In this document: positions 11,701-23,400 of the stretch, piece by piece | Numbering within the stretch: position 1 is the first letter of the stretch | How the letters are laid out: every line of letters starts with the position of its first letter | Source of the DNA: Symbiodinium natans | Taxonomy: Eukaryota; Sar; Dinophyceae; Suessiales; Symbiodiniaceae | Direction: 5' to 3' | DNA: 64,000 bases | Assembly (NCBI GenBank): GCA_905221605.1 | Contig: CAJNDS010000065.1 | Coordinates: 62,001-126,000, forward strand | Translations under genes and position numbers: made by a program | Notes under the pieces: generated by a model | What the model saw: only the letters and a program-made list of their open reading frames with translations | What the model was told of the DNA's origin: nothing | The model's database searches: none

Positions 11701-13745
11701 GTGTGTTTACCAATCAGAAGTCAGACTGAGGAACGCCTGCCAAGACCATGCAGTGACACGTTTAAGTCACAGAACCCCTCTAAAAGCAGCAGCGAAAGAA
11801 CCGTACAAGCAATTTTTGCAACTCCTGACGCACAGGCACAGTGAGTCCACAAGCCCGGTCGTGCATGTCATACGATGCGGGAGGAACAGGGCGAGAGAAA
11901 GAGTGTGCAAGATCAAAGCGTGAAATCGATTTTTCAGGTTTGAGCTCACCAGCGAAATCTATGCCCCAGCGCTGGGAAGCTTTGGCAAGTAGTCAGTATC
12001 AATGTTCTTCAAGAGTGTGCCGATGACTCCGATGCAGTGGGTGTGGCGAAAATCCACTTTGCAAGACCGAGGAAGGCATCCCTTCTTCACCTTCTGCCAC
12101 AGCTGTCTGCCATCCGAATCACGAAAGATCTACAGCTGCTCGCAGCAAAGTCTTTGATTTGTGTCTATAGTGGTTCATGATTTAGCGCTGCCATGTACTG
12201 CCACATGCCACAGTTCCACCACTCGTCTTCAGTCATGCCAGTCACTTGAGGCAATGGAGTAGCGCAGAAGTCCTTGGTGATCTCTCAGGATAACTGACAT
12301 GCCGGGTATTCCCAAAGCCCCATAGCCCCTCCCACCTTAAGCGAGAGCACTGCCCTCCGAATTGGGCGGTGGCTGCTCAGCCACCGTTGGGTTGTGGAGC
12401 CGCCGTCCTGGGGTTAGCATCTTGGTCCAAAACATCGCTGCGCTTGCGTGGGGTACCGTGCCAGGAGCTGCTGACCACTGGCGAAGCTGGAAAGCACATG
12501 TACTTTCTCAGTTCTGGCACTTTGGTTTACACGAGGGAAGACGAGCCGGAGCAGCTTGGCCAGATGTATTGACTATGACAGTACTATGACTATGCGACAC
12601 CCCAAGAAGCCAACCCCCAGACCTGCCGATTTCTGAGGCAGCAAGGGGTGACAACAACGCAGCCTTGGTTGGTGGAGGCTGCCTTATGGCTGAAGTGGAT
12701 ACATGTTGGGACGGCCAGCAGCACTACACACTGCGAGCTTCTGGGCTTGGACGCGGGCAAAGTCCAGGACAGCTATGTCGGCTCAGTCCAATGGATGTCC
12801 CAAGTGTCGGGGGTGTGTTTGAACATGCCTGCGTTGAGCACCTGGCACTGCAGGATGTCCTGAAAGACGAGGTGACGGCGCCTTGGAACGCGTGAGTTTG
12901 TTGCAACTGGCTGCTAGCAGAGAGCAGCAAGCCTTCGGTTGTTTTAGCAGGTCTAGAGTGCCAGGATGTGCCAGCAGTGTTTGCCTTGTTTACCTCAGGT
13001 TCGAGCCTATGCGAGGAAGTTTTGGAAATACTTCTCGGAGAATCCCAGGCTTCTTTCTGATATCTGGATCGATGACGCTTGTCAGCAGAATGGCCTGGCG
13101 GGATGCGCACGGGGGCTCCAGCATGATTTTTGTTTTTGAGATCCCGAGAGCATCTCCACAAGCTCTGTAACGCCACACAAACCCGAGATGCCACAGGGTC
13201 GTCAGAGCCTAAATCGTCAGGCCGTGTGCCACGCAACTGACTTCGGCTTTTACTTGAGTTCCATGGGTCGGCCTCGCCTGACAGGAGGAGTCTGTGCACC
13301 ACTGGGCTGCCAGTGCTATGAGTCGAGCCGAAGAAATTCTGGGCCACAGTGGCTTGAAGAGATTTCATTGAGTGGAAGTACATGGTTGCTGATGTCGCTA
13401 GCCGCAAGCTCCTTGGAACACAGTAGCACAATGCCACATCTACGACATGTCTTTTCAGGCATTCAACCAGAGCCACTTAGCCCCAACTTCACAAGGCTGG
13501 GAAGAGGGACACATGCTTTTGTGGTCTTGTTGGTTTATGCTGTCCATCGCTTGCTATTGCAAAGGAAGACAGGGACTGCAAGTTGTCCAGTTCTCTTTGT
13601 TGGGTGTTGAAGCCCTGGACTTGAATGCAGGTTCCTGAACCGCTTCCGTCGGTTGAGCACTGGCATGCTGCGCCGGTTTTCTGTGGCGAGCATGGTGGCT
13701 TCCTTGGATTGTGCTGCGCGCTTTCTGAGCTTGCGCGGCTCTTAG
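8728..13745 (+). CDS. KCNH/CNG-like voltage-gated cation channel with cyclic-nucleotide-binding fold
   Basis: Six-transmembrane plasma-membrane channel subunit. Exons: 8728-8816, 9017-9168, 9300-9400, 9853-9902, 9961-10055, 10147-10179, 10318-10413, 10771-10826, 10929-11077, 11153-11246, 11391-11459, 11938-11988, 12072-12162, 12465-12558, 12646-12767, 12999-13087, 13631-13745; they total 515 in-frame codons including the stop. S1 reads ICYDLIFLPIEAF, S2 AWVSSCYWLLDIPLSFLVGY, S3 YLRTWFIFDMAVV, S4 RTAKTIRLLRFFRLIRLMK (Arg every third residue), S5 AKLVAFIILVNHLVACVWYA. The pore reads STALHWSITQFTPASMEVVP and has no GYG filter. S6 is FSSFVSAITNAMNQL. A C-linker follows (HEQESLLRRYLQENS), then the cNMP fold with GEAGKHMYFLSSGTLVY and VEAALWLKW. 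All acceptors are AG|G; donors are 5 GT, 4 GC, 7 GA. The last exon and the S3-S4 exon (9853-9902) are the least certain. Ligand binding is not shown: the phosphate-binding cassette is divergent. Confidence 0.85.
8865..8910 (+). repeat. (GCCTTT)n-type microsatellite in a channel intron
   Basis: Short tandem array of TTTGCCGCC/CTTTGCC units within the first resolved intron (8817-9016) of the channel gene. It explains the Gly/Lys repeat frame on the minus strand. Confidence 0.85.
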
Positions 13746-14960
13746 AGCTGAACTCAGCTCTCGCATTTCTTTGGAGGATGTTGACGACGCCTCACCTGGA
13801 GCTGGGCCCGGAAAGTTGCCACCACAGCTGCAGGACCTTGGGTGGAATGCTCGCACAGTGCTGCAATCGGGAGAGGTTTTCGTTGAGGGTTCGCGCCAAT
13901 GGAATCAGATGATATCTACGGGACCCTAAACCCATCTGCAATTATGAAGGCAACAGTGTGCTGTGTGTGCTGAGTGGTCATTGAGAGTGCCCTTTCAGGC
14001 GCTGGTGGACCGGATGCAACTGCAGCGGCAGGAGGTGCCCGTGTTGCCCATGTTGCCATTGCAAAGGGGTGATGCAGTGCTCACAGGTGCCAGGAATCGT
14101 CGTCTCAGTAGGCATAATTGTGCAAACCCTTCCCTGCCTTGCGCCAGGCAGCAGGCGCCGACTCAGACAGCGAATCCGGGCTTGGCGAGGATTCCGAGGC
14201 TCGAGTCGCCAAGACGCAAGCCCCCAACTGGGCCCAACACGCCAAACCGTGCTCACGGCTCACCGATGATTTGTGTCGGTGTTTTTAACTTGAACGTGCA
14301 TAGGAGGACGTGCCGCCTGCGAAGTCGAACCGGAAAGCTTCCATATGTGGGCACCTCAGTCGAGGTGACACATGAGCATCGGCTGTTTGAAGACTTTGAG
14401 CGGGGTTGAAACTTGGGCGTCGTGGTCTTGCTAAGTCTTGCCGTTTTGTCAAAGTCTTGCCTTGAGCTCTGAGGTGGTGTGGTGCCAGCTCCCGCACCTC
14501 CAGCACAATTGTCCGTAAAAAGTGTCCCGGCTCGAATCGGCTCGGATAGATGTTTCATGCTGTGGTCATGCGGGAAACCAGACCATTTTCCTCTCCAGCG
14601 AGAGTCGAGCAACACACCCAACGAATCCCTCCCGTCGCCGGCAGAGATATAGCATTCTTAGCTCGAAAGCAAAGTCTTCCCGCAAACCCACTTGTGAGAA
14701 ACGCTGCTGTTAAACATTGTTAAACCATGAATGAAGTACAAACATGATGCGACATGATGTGACAGGGAAGCTGGTGCGCAGACCCGTTACTTGAACTGCG
14801 GGGCCCAAGCCGGCGTGAGGTGTCGTGGAGCGGAACCAGCCTCCAGGTATGTCCAGGTAGTGATCCTGCCCATCCCTGCCTCTGTGGTCCATCCTCCCAC
14901 ATCAGGTTGTTGTATGGTGGGGACGATCGATATGCATAAATTTGCAGTCTCAAACACGCG
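13746..14960. other. No supported gene
   Basis: Open frames occur (for example 13963-14409 plus and 13978-14256 minus) but I see no domain, no convincing chain of AG|G exons and no stop context that would mark a further exon of the channel gene. Further C-terminal exons of the channel cannot be excluded. Confidence 0.4.
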
Positions 14961-15011
14961 TTCTGTTCATGTGCTGCTTCTGGCCAGAATTCCTACAAAA
15001 AACCTTAGAGG

Positions 15012-15014
15012 TCG

Positions 15015-15052
<38 letters not shown>
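15012..15052 (+). repeat. (CAT)n microsatellite
   Basis: About twelve uninterrupted CAT/TCA triplets. On the minus strand it would read poly-Asp in one frame; no adjoining coding context supports translation. Confidence 0.95.
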
Positions 15053-15054
<2 letters not shown>

Positions 15055-15098
15055 TGGCTTGCAGATATGGAGTGCACGAGGTCGAGAATCTTGTTGAC

Positions 15099-15290
15099 AC
15101 ATGGAGGAACAACAGGTCGCACAAAAGCAAGAGGAAACAAGAGGTTTTCCGAATACATTTGGGGGTAGGGAACAGATGTTTGCTGGAAAGTTCTTCGCGC
15201 AAAGCCTCAGGCCCTACAAAATGATGGACGATATCGACGAGCGGAGCTGTTTCGTTGTCGTGGACTGTATCTCAGGTTGGAGCACATACG
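15099..15290 (+). CDS. Coding-like exon, product unknown
   Basis: An open stretch contains REQMFAGKFFAQSLRPYKMM followed by DDIDERSCFVVVDC. The hydrophilic/hydrophobic alternation looks protein-like and the other frames are stop-rich. No domain recognised and splice edges not fixed. It may belong with the 16.2-19.7 kb exons to one gene. Confidence 0.3.
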
Positions 15291-16210
15291 GTGGTCAGTG
15301 TTGCATCAATGAAGCCACCCTTACTGAGCTGCAGACTGCCTCAAGGTCCGGCTGCAGCATCTGCATCAAGATTTGTGCTCTTGGTGTTATGAGAAGTCAG
15401 AAAATGTCGGTAACTGGGTATTGAAAGCTTCAGTTGCAACACCACTAGAAGGCGTCCACTGCTGCACTAGCTGGCGTTTTTCTTTTCAGCAAGCTGGCAG
15501 CACGCTTCAAGGAAGTTAAGGGTTATTCAACGTAGCTGTAGCTCATGGCCAATCCAGCCGATTGCATCGAGCTGATCAAGCTGCTAGTGCAGCGGCTCGT
15601 TGTCTTGGACCTCAAGGGTCTGACACGCATCGCTGAATGTTCCTGCTGCAGACAGAGATGTCCCCCCATCTAAATTCATCTTGTAGCAAACATGCTTTTA
15701 GTGGGGGTTCTGTGGGAAAGTTTGTGACAGATGGCTCAGGGGATGATTCAGAGGGATGATTCACGAAGGGATGCAGCGGGACTGCAGAGCATGACGGGGC
15801 AAAAACACCGCAAATCTGTTTGTGTGTTTTTCTTTGCGAAGCTCAGGGATGCAGCCCTAAAAACATATGCTCAAGTCCGTCCAAGGGCACATCTATCGCT
15901 ACAAGTATGACTCTGGTTCTGTGAGCTGCGCTGCCTACAATTGTGTGCCAGCAACCTAGACATCAGCAGGCAAGCTAAGCAATCTAAGCTAAGCCATACC
16001 GCAGCCTTGACAGTGCAGTCTACTTTGCCCAGTTCGTCTTGAGGAAACAGCAACATTGGCTGTCGAAGAGCATGCCCCGATATGCTCCGTTGTTTTGTTT
16101 GCCTGCGCATTAGAGAGAGCCTTGTCCTGCATTGCTTAAATATTTGATGAGAGCGTAGCAGATGGAACGATGGATATCGTAGAATTGGAGTTGCCTCCAT
16201 CAATAGCCAA

Positions 16211-16500
16211 CAGTTCTGGTGGTGGGCAGTGTTCAGCCTGCAATTGCGTCGCCGGGCAAGCAGCGCCAGCTCTTTTACAGATGCGATCTTGGTGTTGCTC
16301 CAGATTGCTCAGAAATTCAGAAATCTTCTTCTTGTGTCAGGGCAATGGCAGGTTGAGACAGAGCAGGATGCCACACAGTTGTGGCTGTAAGTCTGGGCTT
16401 CTACGAAGTAGAAGCTGCAGATTCTGGATCACAGGATCTCCATGCAGGATCTCCACAGATTCTCAATTTCACTCGCGCAGTTTGCTGAATGTAGTGAGCG
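16211..16500 (+). CDS. Coding-like exons, product unknown
   Basis: A frame around 16228-16389 reads AVFSLQLRRRASSASSFTDA then ILVLLQIAQKFRNLLLVSGQ and QVETEQDATQLWL, a helical, amphipathic segment. A second piece starts at an AG|G site near 16450 and ends at a GTGAGC donor (reads DLHRFSISLAQFAEC). The exons are not joined with certainty and the family is not recognised. Confidence 0.35.
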
Positions 16501-17169
16501 CGCTGTCGAATGACGTGAAGCATACCCAAACTGGCATTGCAGCACGTCCGCAAGCAAGTCGCCAGCTAGCAACTACTGGCCTCGATGTTCTGCCTAAACG
16601 GGTGCCCCGGTTCGGTACTGTTTTCGCGTGCTCACCGGCAGCATCCTGACCCCCCCGCAAGGCATCTTTATGAAGCCTTGCGCCGTCGAAACATGTCGAA
16701 GCCCTATTGCGAACAGAAGCGCGGTGGCGTGGCAGCCTCTGCGTTTCTGAAGAAGTGGAGACGAACATTCGTTTGGCTTGTCAGATTTGCGTGGTGTGCA
16801 AGGGCACATCTGATATTCCTCCGGCACGCACTCGTCAGCACTTCCGACACTACGTTTGAGCCGAAGCTGTGCTGCTTGCAAGGACAGGCTTTCGGCTTGT
16901 GCTCGGCTCAAGCCTCAAGAGACTGAGACATGACCGCACAATCGCAGCTCAACACTTTTGCCCCTCCTAAATGTAAAAGCAACTTGGCCAGGGACTGCAA
17001 GCTGCTGGCGTAGCCAACTGCGCCTACATCTTGCCTGATCTTTTTGATTGTCTTACGAAATATCATGATGGTGCAAGGCATGTTGCGCAGCTCTCAGTCG
17101 CGATAGTTGCATCGCAGATTCCTTGCAAGCATGAGCTGATGCAAGCCAGCCAATGTAGATTTGAGGAGA

Positions 17170-17270
17170 GTGAGGGAGGCATCGAGAGGGTACAGACAAA
17201 CTGTCTGAGAAGCGGCGGTTTTTTCTTAGGGAGGAAGCGCTCACAATCGCCACCTGAGGTGCGTGTAATG
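17170..17270 (+). CDS. Coding-like exon, product unknown
   Basis: A short frame reads GTDKLSEKRRFFLREEALTI, a highly charged helix, before a TGA. Could be part of the same unknown plus-strand gene. Supported only by composition. Confidence 0.22.
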
Positions 17271-18419
17271 ACGCCCAGGCAGGCTACGTGCAATGCGGAC
17301 AAAGCGGCGTGGTTGGTCTTGGAATTTCCTGACTTCAATCTCTCTACCGGCGGGGTTTTGCTCCTTAAATGAAGCAGTTTTCGTGCATTTGGAATGGAAG
17401 GTAGGCCACATGAAAAGCACGCGAGCAAGCGCTGGTTACATCTGGTTACCTAGGTTTGTACGCAATCTATCATTACGGACCTCTAAGCGAGTCTTCAAGG
17501 ATCGATTCTGCAAGGACACCTCTGCAAAAGGTCCGTTAGCGGAGTTTGCGACAGAGAGAGGTGGCAACCTGAAGGTTTTGTTTGAGTCTTCTGCAGGAAT
17601 GATGCGCCACCGTCACCACCGCCACAACCGTCACTATCTGAAGATGACCTCTCGAGCACCGGTGCAAAGTCCCCTCAGGACCGTACACTCCACCTATGGC
17701 GGGGTTTGGGGGCACTGTAGCTTGAAGTGCGCTTGTTTCGCGGCCGGGCGTGCATGAGCATGTGCTCCTGCAGTGCACTGATCATTCATGTTGTCTTTAT
17801 TTCTGGTGGTCCGTGGTCGAGCATATGCTCACGCACTTTGGTTTGCAACAGAGCGCCTAACCAAAAAGGCTCTGGTGTTCTAAGCATTTCTAAGCCCTAA
17901 AGCATCCCGAAGAAACCCCTAAACCGGCACATCCAAAGGCGAGGACAGTGTCGCAATTCACGAGCCCAGTTACCCAAATTCGAGAAAACCGCATGGTTCG
18001 GGCCGGGCGCCGCACGGCCTCATCGACCCACCCCCGCTTTCCGTTTACCCTTCACGTTGACACCCCTTGGCGTTGACACACTGTTTGGGGAATAGATTAA
18101 CATGGACTAGCATCTGAAGGAAACAGTTCAAATAGTTTATGTTATGGAGGAAAGAGAGGCGTTACTTGATTAAAGCGTGGAGGGATGGGTGTTCTCCTGG
18201 AATCCAAGGAAACCATTCCCCCTTCAACAAAAAGGTAGCAGAGAAAAGGTCCACCTTTTGAGAGAAATCCATGCATGTCTTTGGGCATTCTGAAGCATCA
18301 GAGCATATCAGAGCCAAGGACGAGGAGGGAAAGATGCCGGCGCTGCTAAAGTTAGTGGCCTTCTCTAAACCCATCGTGAGAACAAGCATGGTCACAACAT
18401 CAGCGGTGCATCTTACAGG

Positions 18420-18600
18420 ACATCGATGTACACGTTTCTCAGCCACTCGCGGTAGCTGATGGTGCCAAGGTCGAGGACTCACTGCGATTTTCCGCTTCAT
18501 GCTGTAGCCCCATCGAGTTTGTCCCACGTGAGGACGACCCGCATCTGCACGTCGTCGAGCAACTTCGACTGCCTTATGCAGCATGTTCTCCAAGTATCCA
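18420..18600 (-). CDS. Possible EF-hand-like exons on the minus strand
   Basis: On the minus strand one frame reads QSKLLDDVQMRVVLTWDKLD and another reads LGTISYREWLRNVYIDVL. The second matches positions 6-12 of an EF-hand loop (Gly-x-Ile-x-x-x-Glu) followed by an exiting helix. The two segments could flank a small intron, but no AG|G acceptor joins them cleanly. It would be the only minus-strand gene in the window. If real it is a Ca2+-binding protein or the tail of a channel; weak evidence. Confidence 0.3.
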
Positions 18601-19354
18601 GCCTATGCAAAAGGGCTTGCCACGCACGGGTGCAGAACGTGTGCAGCCGCGAAGGCTCGTTGCATCTTGTAGCCGATTGTAGCTGATGTAGCTGACAGTA
18701 GCCAGCTCGAACCATTCCAGTGCGCATCGTCTGCATGGCTGAAGCTGTCGCAGCGCAGAATTCGAGCGACCGGCTGGAGGTTCATGCCAAGTGGGAGGCA
18801 TGTTGGTTGCGTTCTAGATTCGCGTGTTCTTTCAGATGCCTTAATTTACACTTCTGGGTTTGGGCGGTAAGGTTTTCATGTCTTCGCTATAAGGCGGCAC
18901 GCAAGTCGAGCCACTGATACTAAGAAAAGGTAGGTTCGCGCTAGGTGGAAGAAACAGATGTTGCATTCCCATGCTATCACTGACCAAATCCAGCAAGTAT
19001 TTTTGGCCCACCACACGAAAAATCAGTCACTGCAGTTGGCCCCGATCAGCTGCTAATAGTTCTGAAGTCTTTCGCGTTCCGCGTATTTCAAACGGATTTC
19101 GGTTCACTTGTCCTGGAATTGCTGCGTGAATGTTGCCTGCAAGTTCTGTCGCTCCAAGTGCGCGCTCAGGGGCTGCGGTCTTGTCTACGACTACAACATG
19201 CCTTGAGGTGTTCTGGGTGAGCACATGGGGTGCTGTCTCTTGCAGCAAACGATCAGATCGTGCAAATGCAGGACGGTACTGCCCGCAAGCGCGGCGCCAG
19301 CTCGGCGCTAGCAACATCTCAACGCAGCCTACCCAGGAAGAATGTGGCCCACTT

Positions 19355-19700
19355 GCCACACGGATTTACAACCATCGGATTTACAGGACACCGGATGGCC
19401 AGTGGAGCGGAAACGTTGATGTGATCAATGGCGCGACAGATACTAAGCAGAGACAAGCAGAGTGAAACTCCTCTCCCTGGAGTGCCATTGTGGCCAAGGG
19501 TGCCCGCCGGCGCGAACTCGACAATTGGAAGTGAAACATGTGTGGCAAAATGCCAGATGATCCCAATGCAGCCGCAACCTGCTTTGAGAAACGGCTTGCG
19601 AGTCAGCAGCTTGCCGAAGCTCGAACCCTTTCGCGCGCCAAGCCCCAGCAATAGCAACACTGGCAATTCCTTTGACGACTCGTCCGACAGCAGCAGCTGA
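19355..19700 (+). CDS. 3' end of an unrecognised gene (Ser-rich C-terminus)
   Basis: The final exon candidate starts at an AG|G site (19499) and runs to a TGA at 19698-19700. It reads VPAGANSTIGSETCVAK, a Gln/Pro/Met segment, then PSPSNSNTGNSFDDSSDSSS and the stop. An acidic-serine tail is a plausible phosphorylated C-terminus. An upstream AG|G exon near 19340 reads RIYNHRIYRTPDGQWSGNVD. The family is not recognised. The neighbouring channel gene starts 800 bases downstream on the same strand. Confidence 0.4.
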
Positions 19701-20499
19701 GAATTGATCCGCGCTAGTGACGACTGTTTTTTTGGAACCATGCTACGATTCAAAAGAAGGTGTTACCGCGAACCCAGTCAGATGCTTCACGACAAAACTT
19801 GCTAGGTCGAACGTGGTTGGGTTGCCAGATAAATGTAGTGTAATTGCTGGACGACTGTGTTCAAAATACGCTACGTGCTAGCGCTGCGCCTTTTCTCGTA
19901 CATCAACTCCGTGTCTCAACTGCACACGTTTCGAACTGGAAGATCTGGAGCTGCTTCTTCTCAGATGCTGGCTTTCGTGTTGCGGATGCTTGCACAACCT
20001 CACTTGGTAAGGATGTCTGCCCGGGAATGAGTTACGGAGAGGTGCTGATCGACCTGTTACGGCTTGATGCTGGGTGTGGGGGCATCACGTTTCTTCTGGC
20101 GCTCGCATGGGGAGCACGGCCTTGTTCCTAAACCACTAGACGGTTGGGCTTGCAATCCCTTCTAAACGGCTTTCCCACTAGTCGAGACAGGCTTGCCAGG
20201 TTTTTCGATGGGCTGTGTCTGACAAGTTCCTGTGACTGTGGCCGGTGCCTTCCCTTTGCCTCCCTTTATCTCCCTTCATGTTGGATGGAGGAGAGAGTTG
20301 GCCTGTTTTTGCAGTTTGTGTCTCGCCTCGTCTCCCTTAGTCCGTTATGTCGGAAAAATCATATTTTCAGACAGCTCTGGTCTGCACTGTTTGGGGTCTT
20401 TGCTGGTGTTATGTTTCAGTGTGAAGTGAGTCACCAAAAAGGGCAGGTAGACTTTTAGGTAGACCTTGATAGCCGCGGATAGCCACTCCTTCAAGATTC

Positions 20500-23400
20500 A
20501 TGGAGGAGCTTGCAGCTGCTGCCGGCAGCAGAATCAAAAGCCCTGGCCAAGCAGCTTCTTCACCAATGTCGGTTGTGCAAAACGGCTCAGAGGGTGGCCA
20601 CTCCCCTTCTTTCAAGAAAGTACGAAAACAGGCGAGCATGGGAGCCGATTTCATAACTGCTGAGCCAAAGGCCAAACAGAATGATGCCGATCATTCCTGG
20701 AGGGGACGCGCCCTTCGCTTGGCCACATACATTGTGGATAACAACTTCAACGCGAACTTTTTGGCTTTGGTCGTCCTTTTCGATGCTTACCTGACCGCCA
20801 ACGACATTGATGCCAGGGCTGCTGGACACGACGCCTCCACATTTGTTCGGACATGCTCTGACATTTGCCTCCTGCTCTACACAGCTGAGTTGCCACTTCT
20901 ACTTTTTGTGCGAGGGCGAAAAATATTGAAAGACTGGATGGTATTGCTTGACATTGAGCCTTGGAAGTTTTCTATCATTCTTTTCTGGTTCAAGACATAG
21001 CCCCACTTTGCATATGTGTTCGCCTCATTCACCCTCAGGTGATCATATTGTGTGGCTACACGGAGTGGGTGTTGACCAGTGCAGCGGATGCGTGGACATC
21101 AAGGACACCGTGCAGGATTTAACTCCACATCTCAATCGGAATGCGTCGGCCCAAGCTCTTTGAGTGACATCGATTTGCTCGACTGTTGTTGTGTCGTAGG
21201 TCGTAGGCCCCTTGTCGTAGAAACAAACATTCTCACACTTCGTTTATCGCAGTCACAGCCCTGCCTTCTCCAAGAAGGTGCGTGCTGCCTGTCTGCGGCG
21301 AGAGCGTGATTCTGCCTTTACACTTCCTCGCACATCTCCACTCTTCCTCCAGTTCCGGCTGTGTTCTAAAGAAGCCGCGTCATTCCCTAAAGCCGGAAGC
21401 GCATGCAGGCAGTCAAGAGTCAAGAATGCACTGCATGGGGCACGGAGTATGGGGCTGCAGTCGCTGAGTCGCCGAAGCAAGAACGGCAAGAACACCTGCA
21501 GAATTTAAAGGTTCAGTTGTGAACCGTTCCGCCAGGATCAACATCAACATGCTTCGTCCGCTTCGCTTGGCACGAATTGTTCGCCTCATGCAGTTCTTGA
21601 GGAAGACCCGCTCTTTGAAGGAGCTGCAGAAGCTGGCGGGAAGAGTTGAGAAACATGCTGAAGCATGCTCTGTGTGTGTGTGTGCGCGTGCTGGGTCTGC
21701 TTGCAAAGGCCAGTCGAGCTCACATCTGTTTGAACGCACTTCTTCGGATCTTTTCCAGCAAAATTGCGAATACAGGCTTTTGCATTAGATCACTAGGGGT
21801 GGCAAGAACATCTTTAGAATTAGAACTGTTTTCGCCATTGCTGCCACGGTTATCATTACTATTCTTGTTTATTTCTGCTGCTTGACATGGCCAATCTCAT
21901 CAGTAAAGGAAGAAAAGCTAGATCTGCCTTCGCAGGTGACAATGTTGTCGTCGTGCATAAAGACCTTGGCGTGGAGCTTCCTCTTCGGATTTGTAGTCAT
22001 GACGATGTGGGCCATGCTGATGGTCGAACTTGTCCATCCCCTCATTCATGATGTTCAAGAGCGAACCGATGTCTTCGCTGACTGCGGCCACTGCTTGCAA
22101 GCGGCATCTTCTGTCATGAATGCCAATCTGACTCTTTGCTGAAGGACGAAATTTTTTCAGCAGGGCGTTTCGTTCGCAAGTGACCATGATGGAACCAAGG
22201 CTGCTCTTCAAAACTGTCGTTGCTGGAGACAGCTGGGGTTTAATCGCATTGCCTGTGATACAGGTCGGAGTTGCTTTCGTCAGCCGCTGCAGTTTTTTCG
22301 GTTCCTGGTTGGCTGCTGATGGTTGCGGTTCGCCACATTGGAAGTTCCCTGAAAGGACTACCCGGCGGCAGCCATTATTTTTGTGGGCTCCCTCCTAACC
22401 TTGGACACCTGGCTGGAAGTAACGGGCCATTGGGAGTGCGGACTGACAGAAGATGTACCAAGGGCAGACGCAAAACTCAGGTCTTTGGTGTTCTGCAGCT
22501 GATGGTTGCAGTTGACCCTCAGCATCAAACGGATGTTGTTGTGATTCTTGTTGTGGCTGGAGTTGTGGTTGGAATTGTGGTGGGTGGTTGTGGCGGTTGT
22601 GGCGGTTGTGGCAGTTGTGGCGGTTGTGGTGGTTGCACTGGTCGTGGTTGTAGTGGTTGCGGTTTGTGGTGGTTGCGGTGGTTGCGGTGGTTGCGGTGGT
22701 TGCGGTGGTTGCGGTGGTTGCGGTGGTTGCGGTGGTTGCGGTGGTTGCGGTGGTTGGTGTGGTTGGTGTGGTTGGTGTGGTTGCGGTGGTTGGTGTGGTT
22801 GCGGTGGTTGCGGTGGTTGCGGTGGTTGCGGTGGTTGCGGTGGTCGCGGTGGTCGCGGTGGTCGCGGCGGTCGCGGCGGTCGCGGCGGTCGCGGCGGTTG
22901 CGGCGGTTCGCGGCGGTTCGCGGCGTTGCGGCGGTTGCGGCGGTTGCGGCGGTTGCGGCGGTTGCGGCGGTTGCGGCGGTTGGGCGGTTGCGGCGGTTTG
23001 GGCGGTTGGGGCGGTTGGGCGGTTGGGGCGGTGGGGCGGTTGGGGCGGTTGTGGCGGGGTTGGCGGGTGGTGGCGGGTGGCGGTGGTGGCGGTGGTGGGT
23101 GGTGGCGGTGGTGGCGGTGGTGGCGGTGGTGGCGGTGGTGGCGTGGTGGCGGTGGTGGCCGTGGCGGTGGTGGCGGTGGTGGCGGTGGTGGCAGGCGGGT
23201 GGCGGTGGTGGCGGTTGCGGCGGCGGCGGTGGTGGCGGTGGTGGGGGTGGCGGTGGTGGCGGTGGTGGCGGTGGTGGGTGGTGGGGGTGGTGGTGGTGGT
23301 GGTGGTGGTGTTGGGGGTGTGGTGGTGGTTGGGGCGGGTTGGGGGGTTGGGGCGGTTGGGGCGGTTGGGCGGTTGTGGCGGTGTGGCGGTTGTGCGGTGG

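Noticed and set aside
12072-12150. Alternative reading with HPFFTFCHSCLP in the channel C-linker
   Set aside because: Although HPFF is typical of the family, that frame cannot be joined to the next exon. The other frame (KASLLHLLPQLSAIRITKDL) joins cleanly on both sides with GT donors.
19319-19753. Minus-strand frame of about 145 residues near 19.5 kb
   Set aside because: It is antisense to the better supported plus-strand Ser-rich terminal exon and has no recognised domain.
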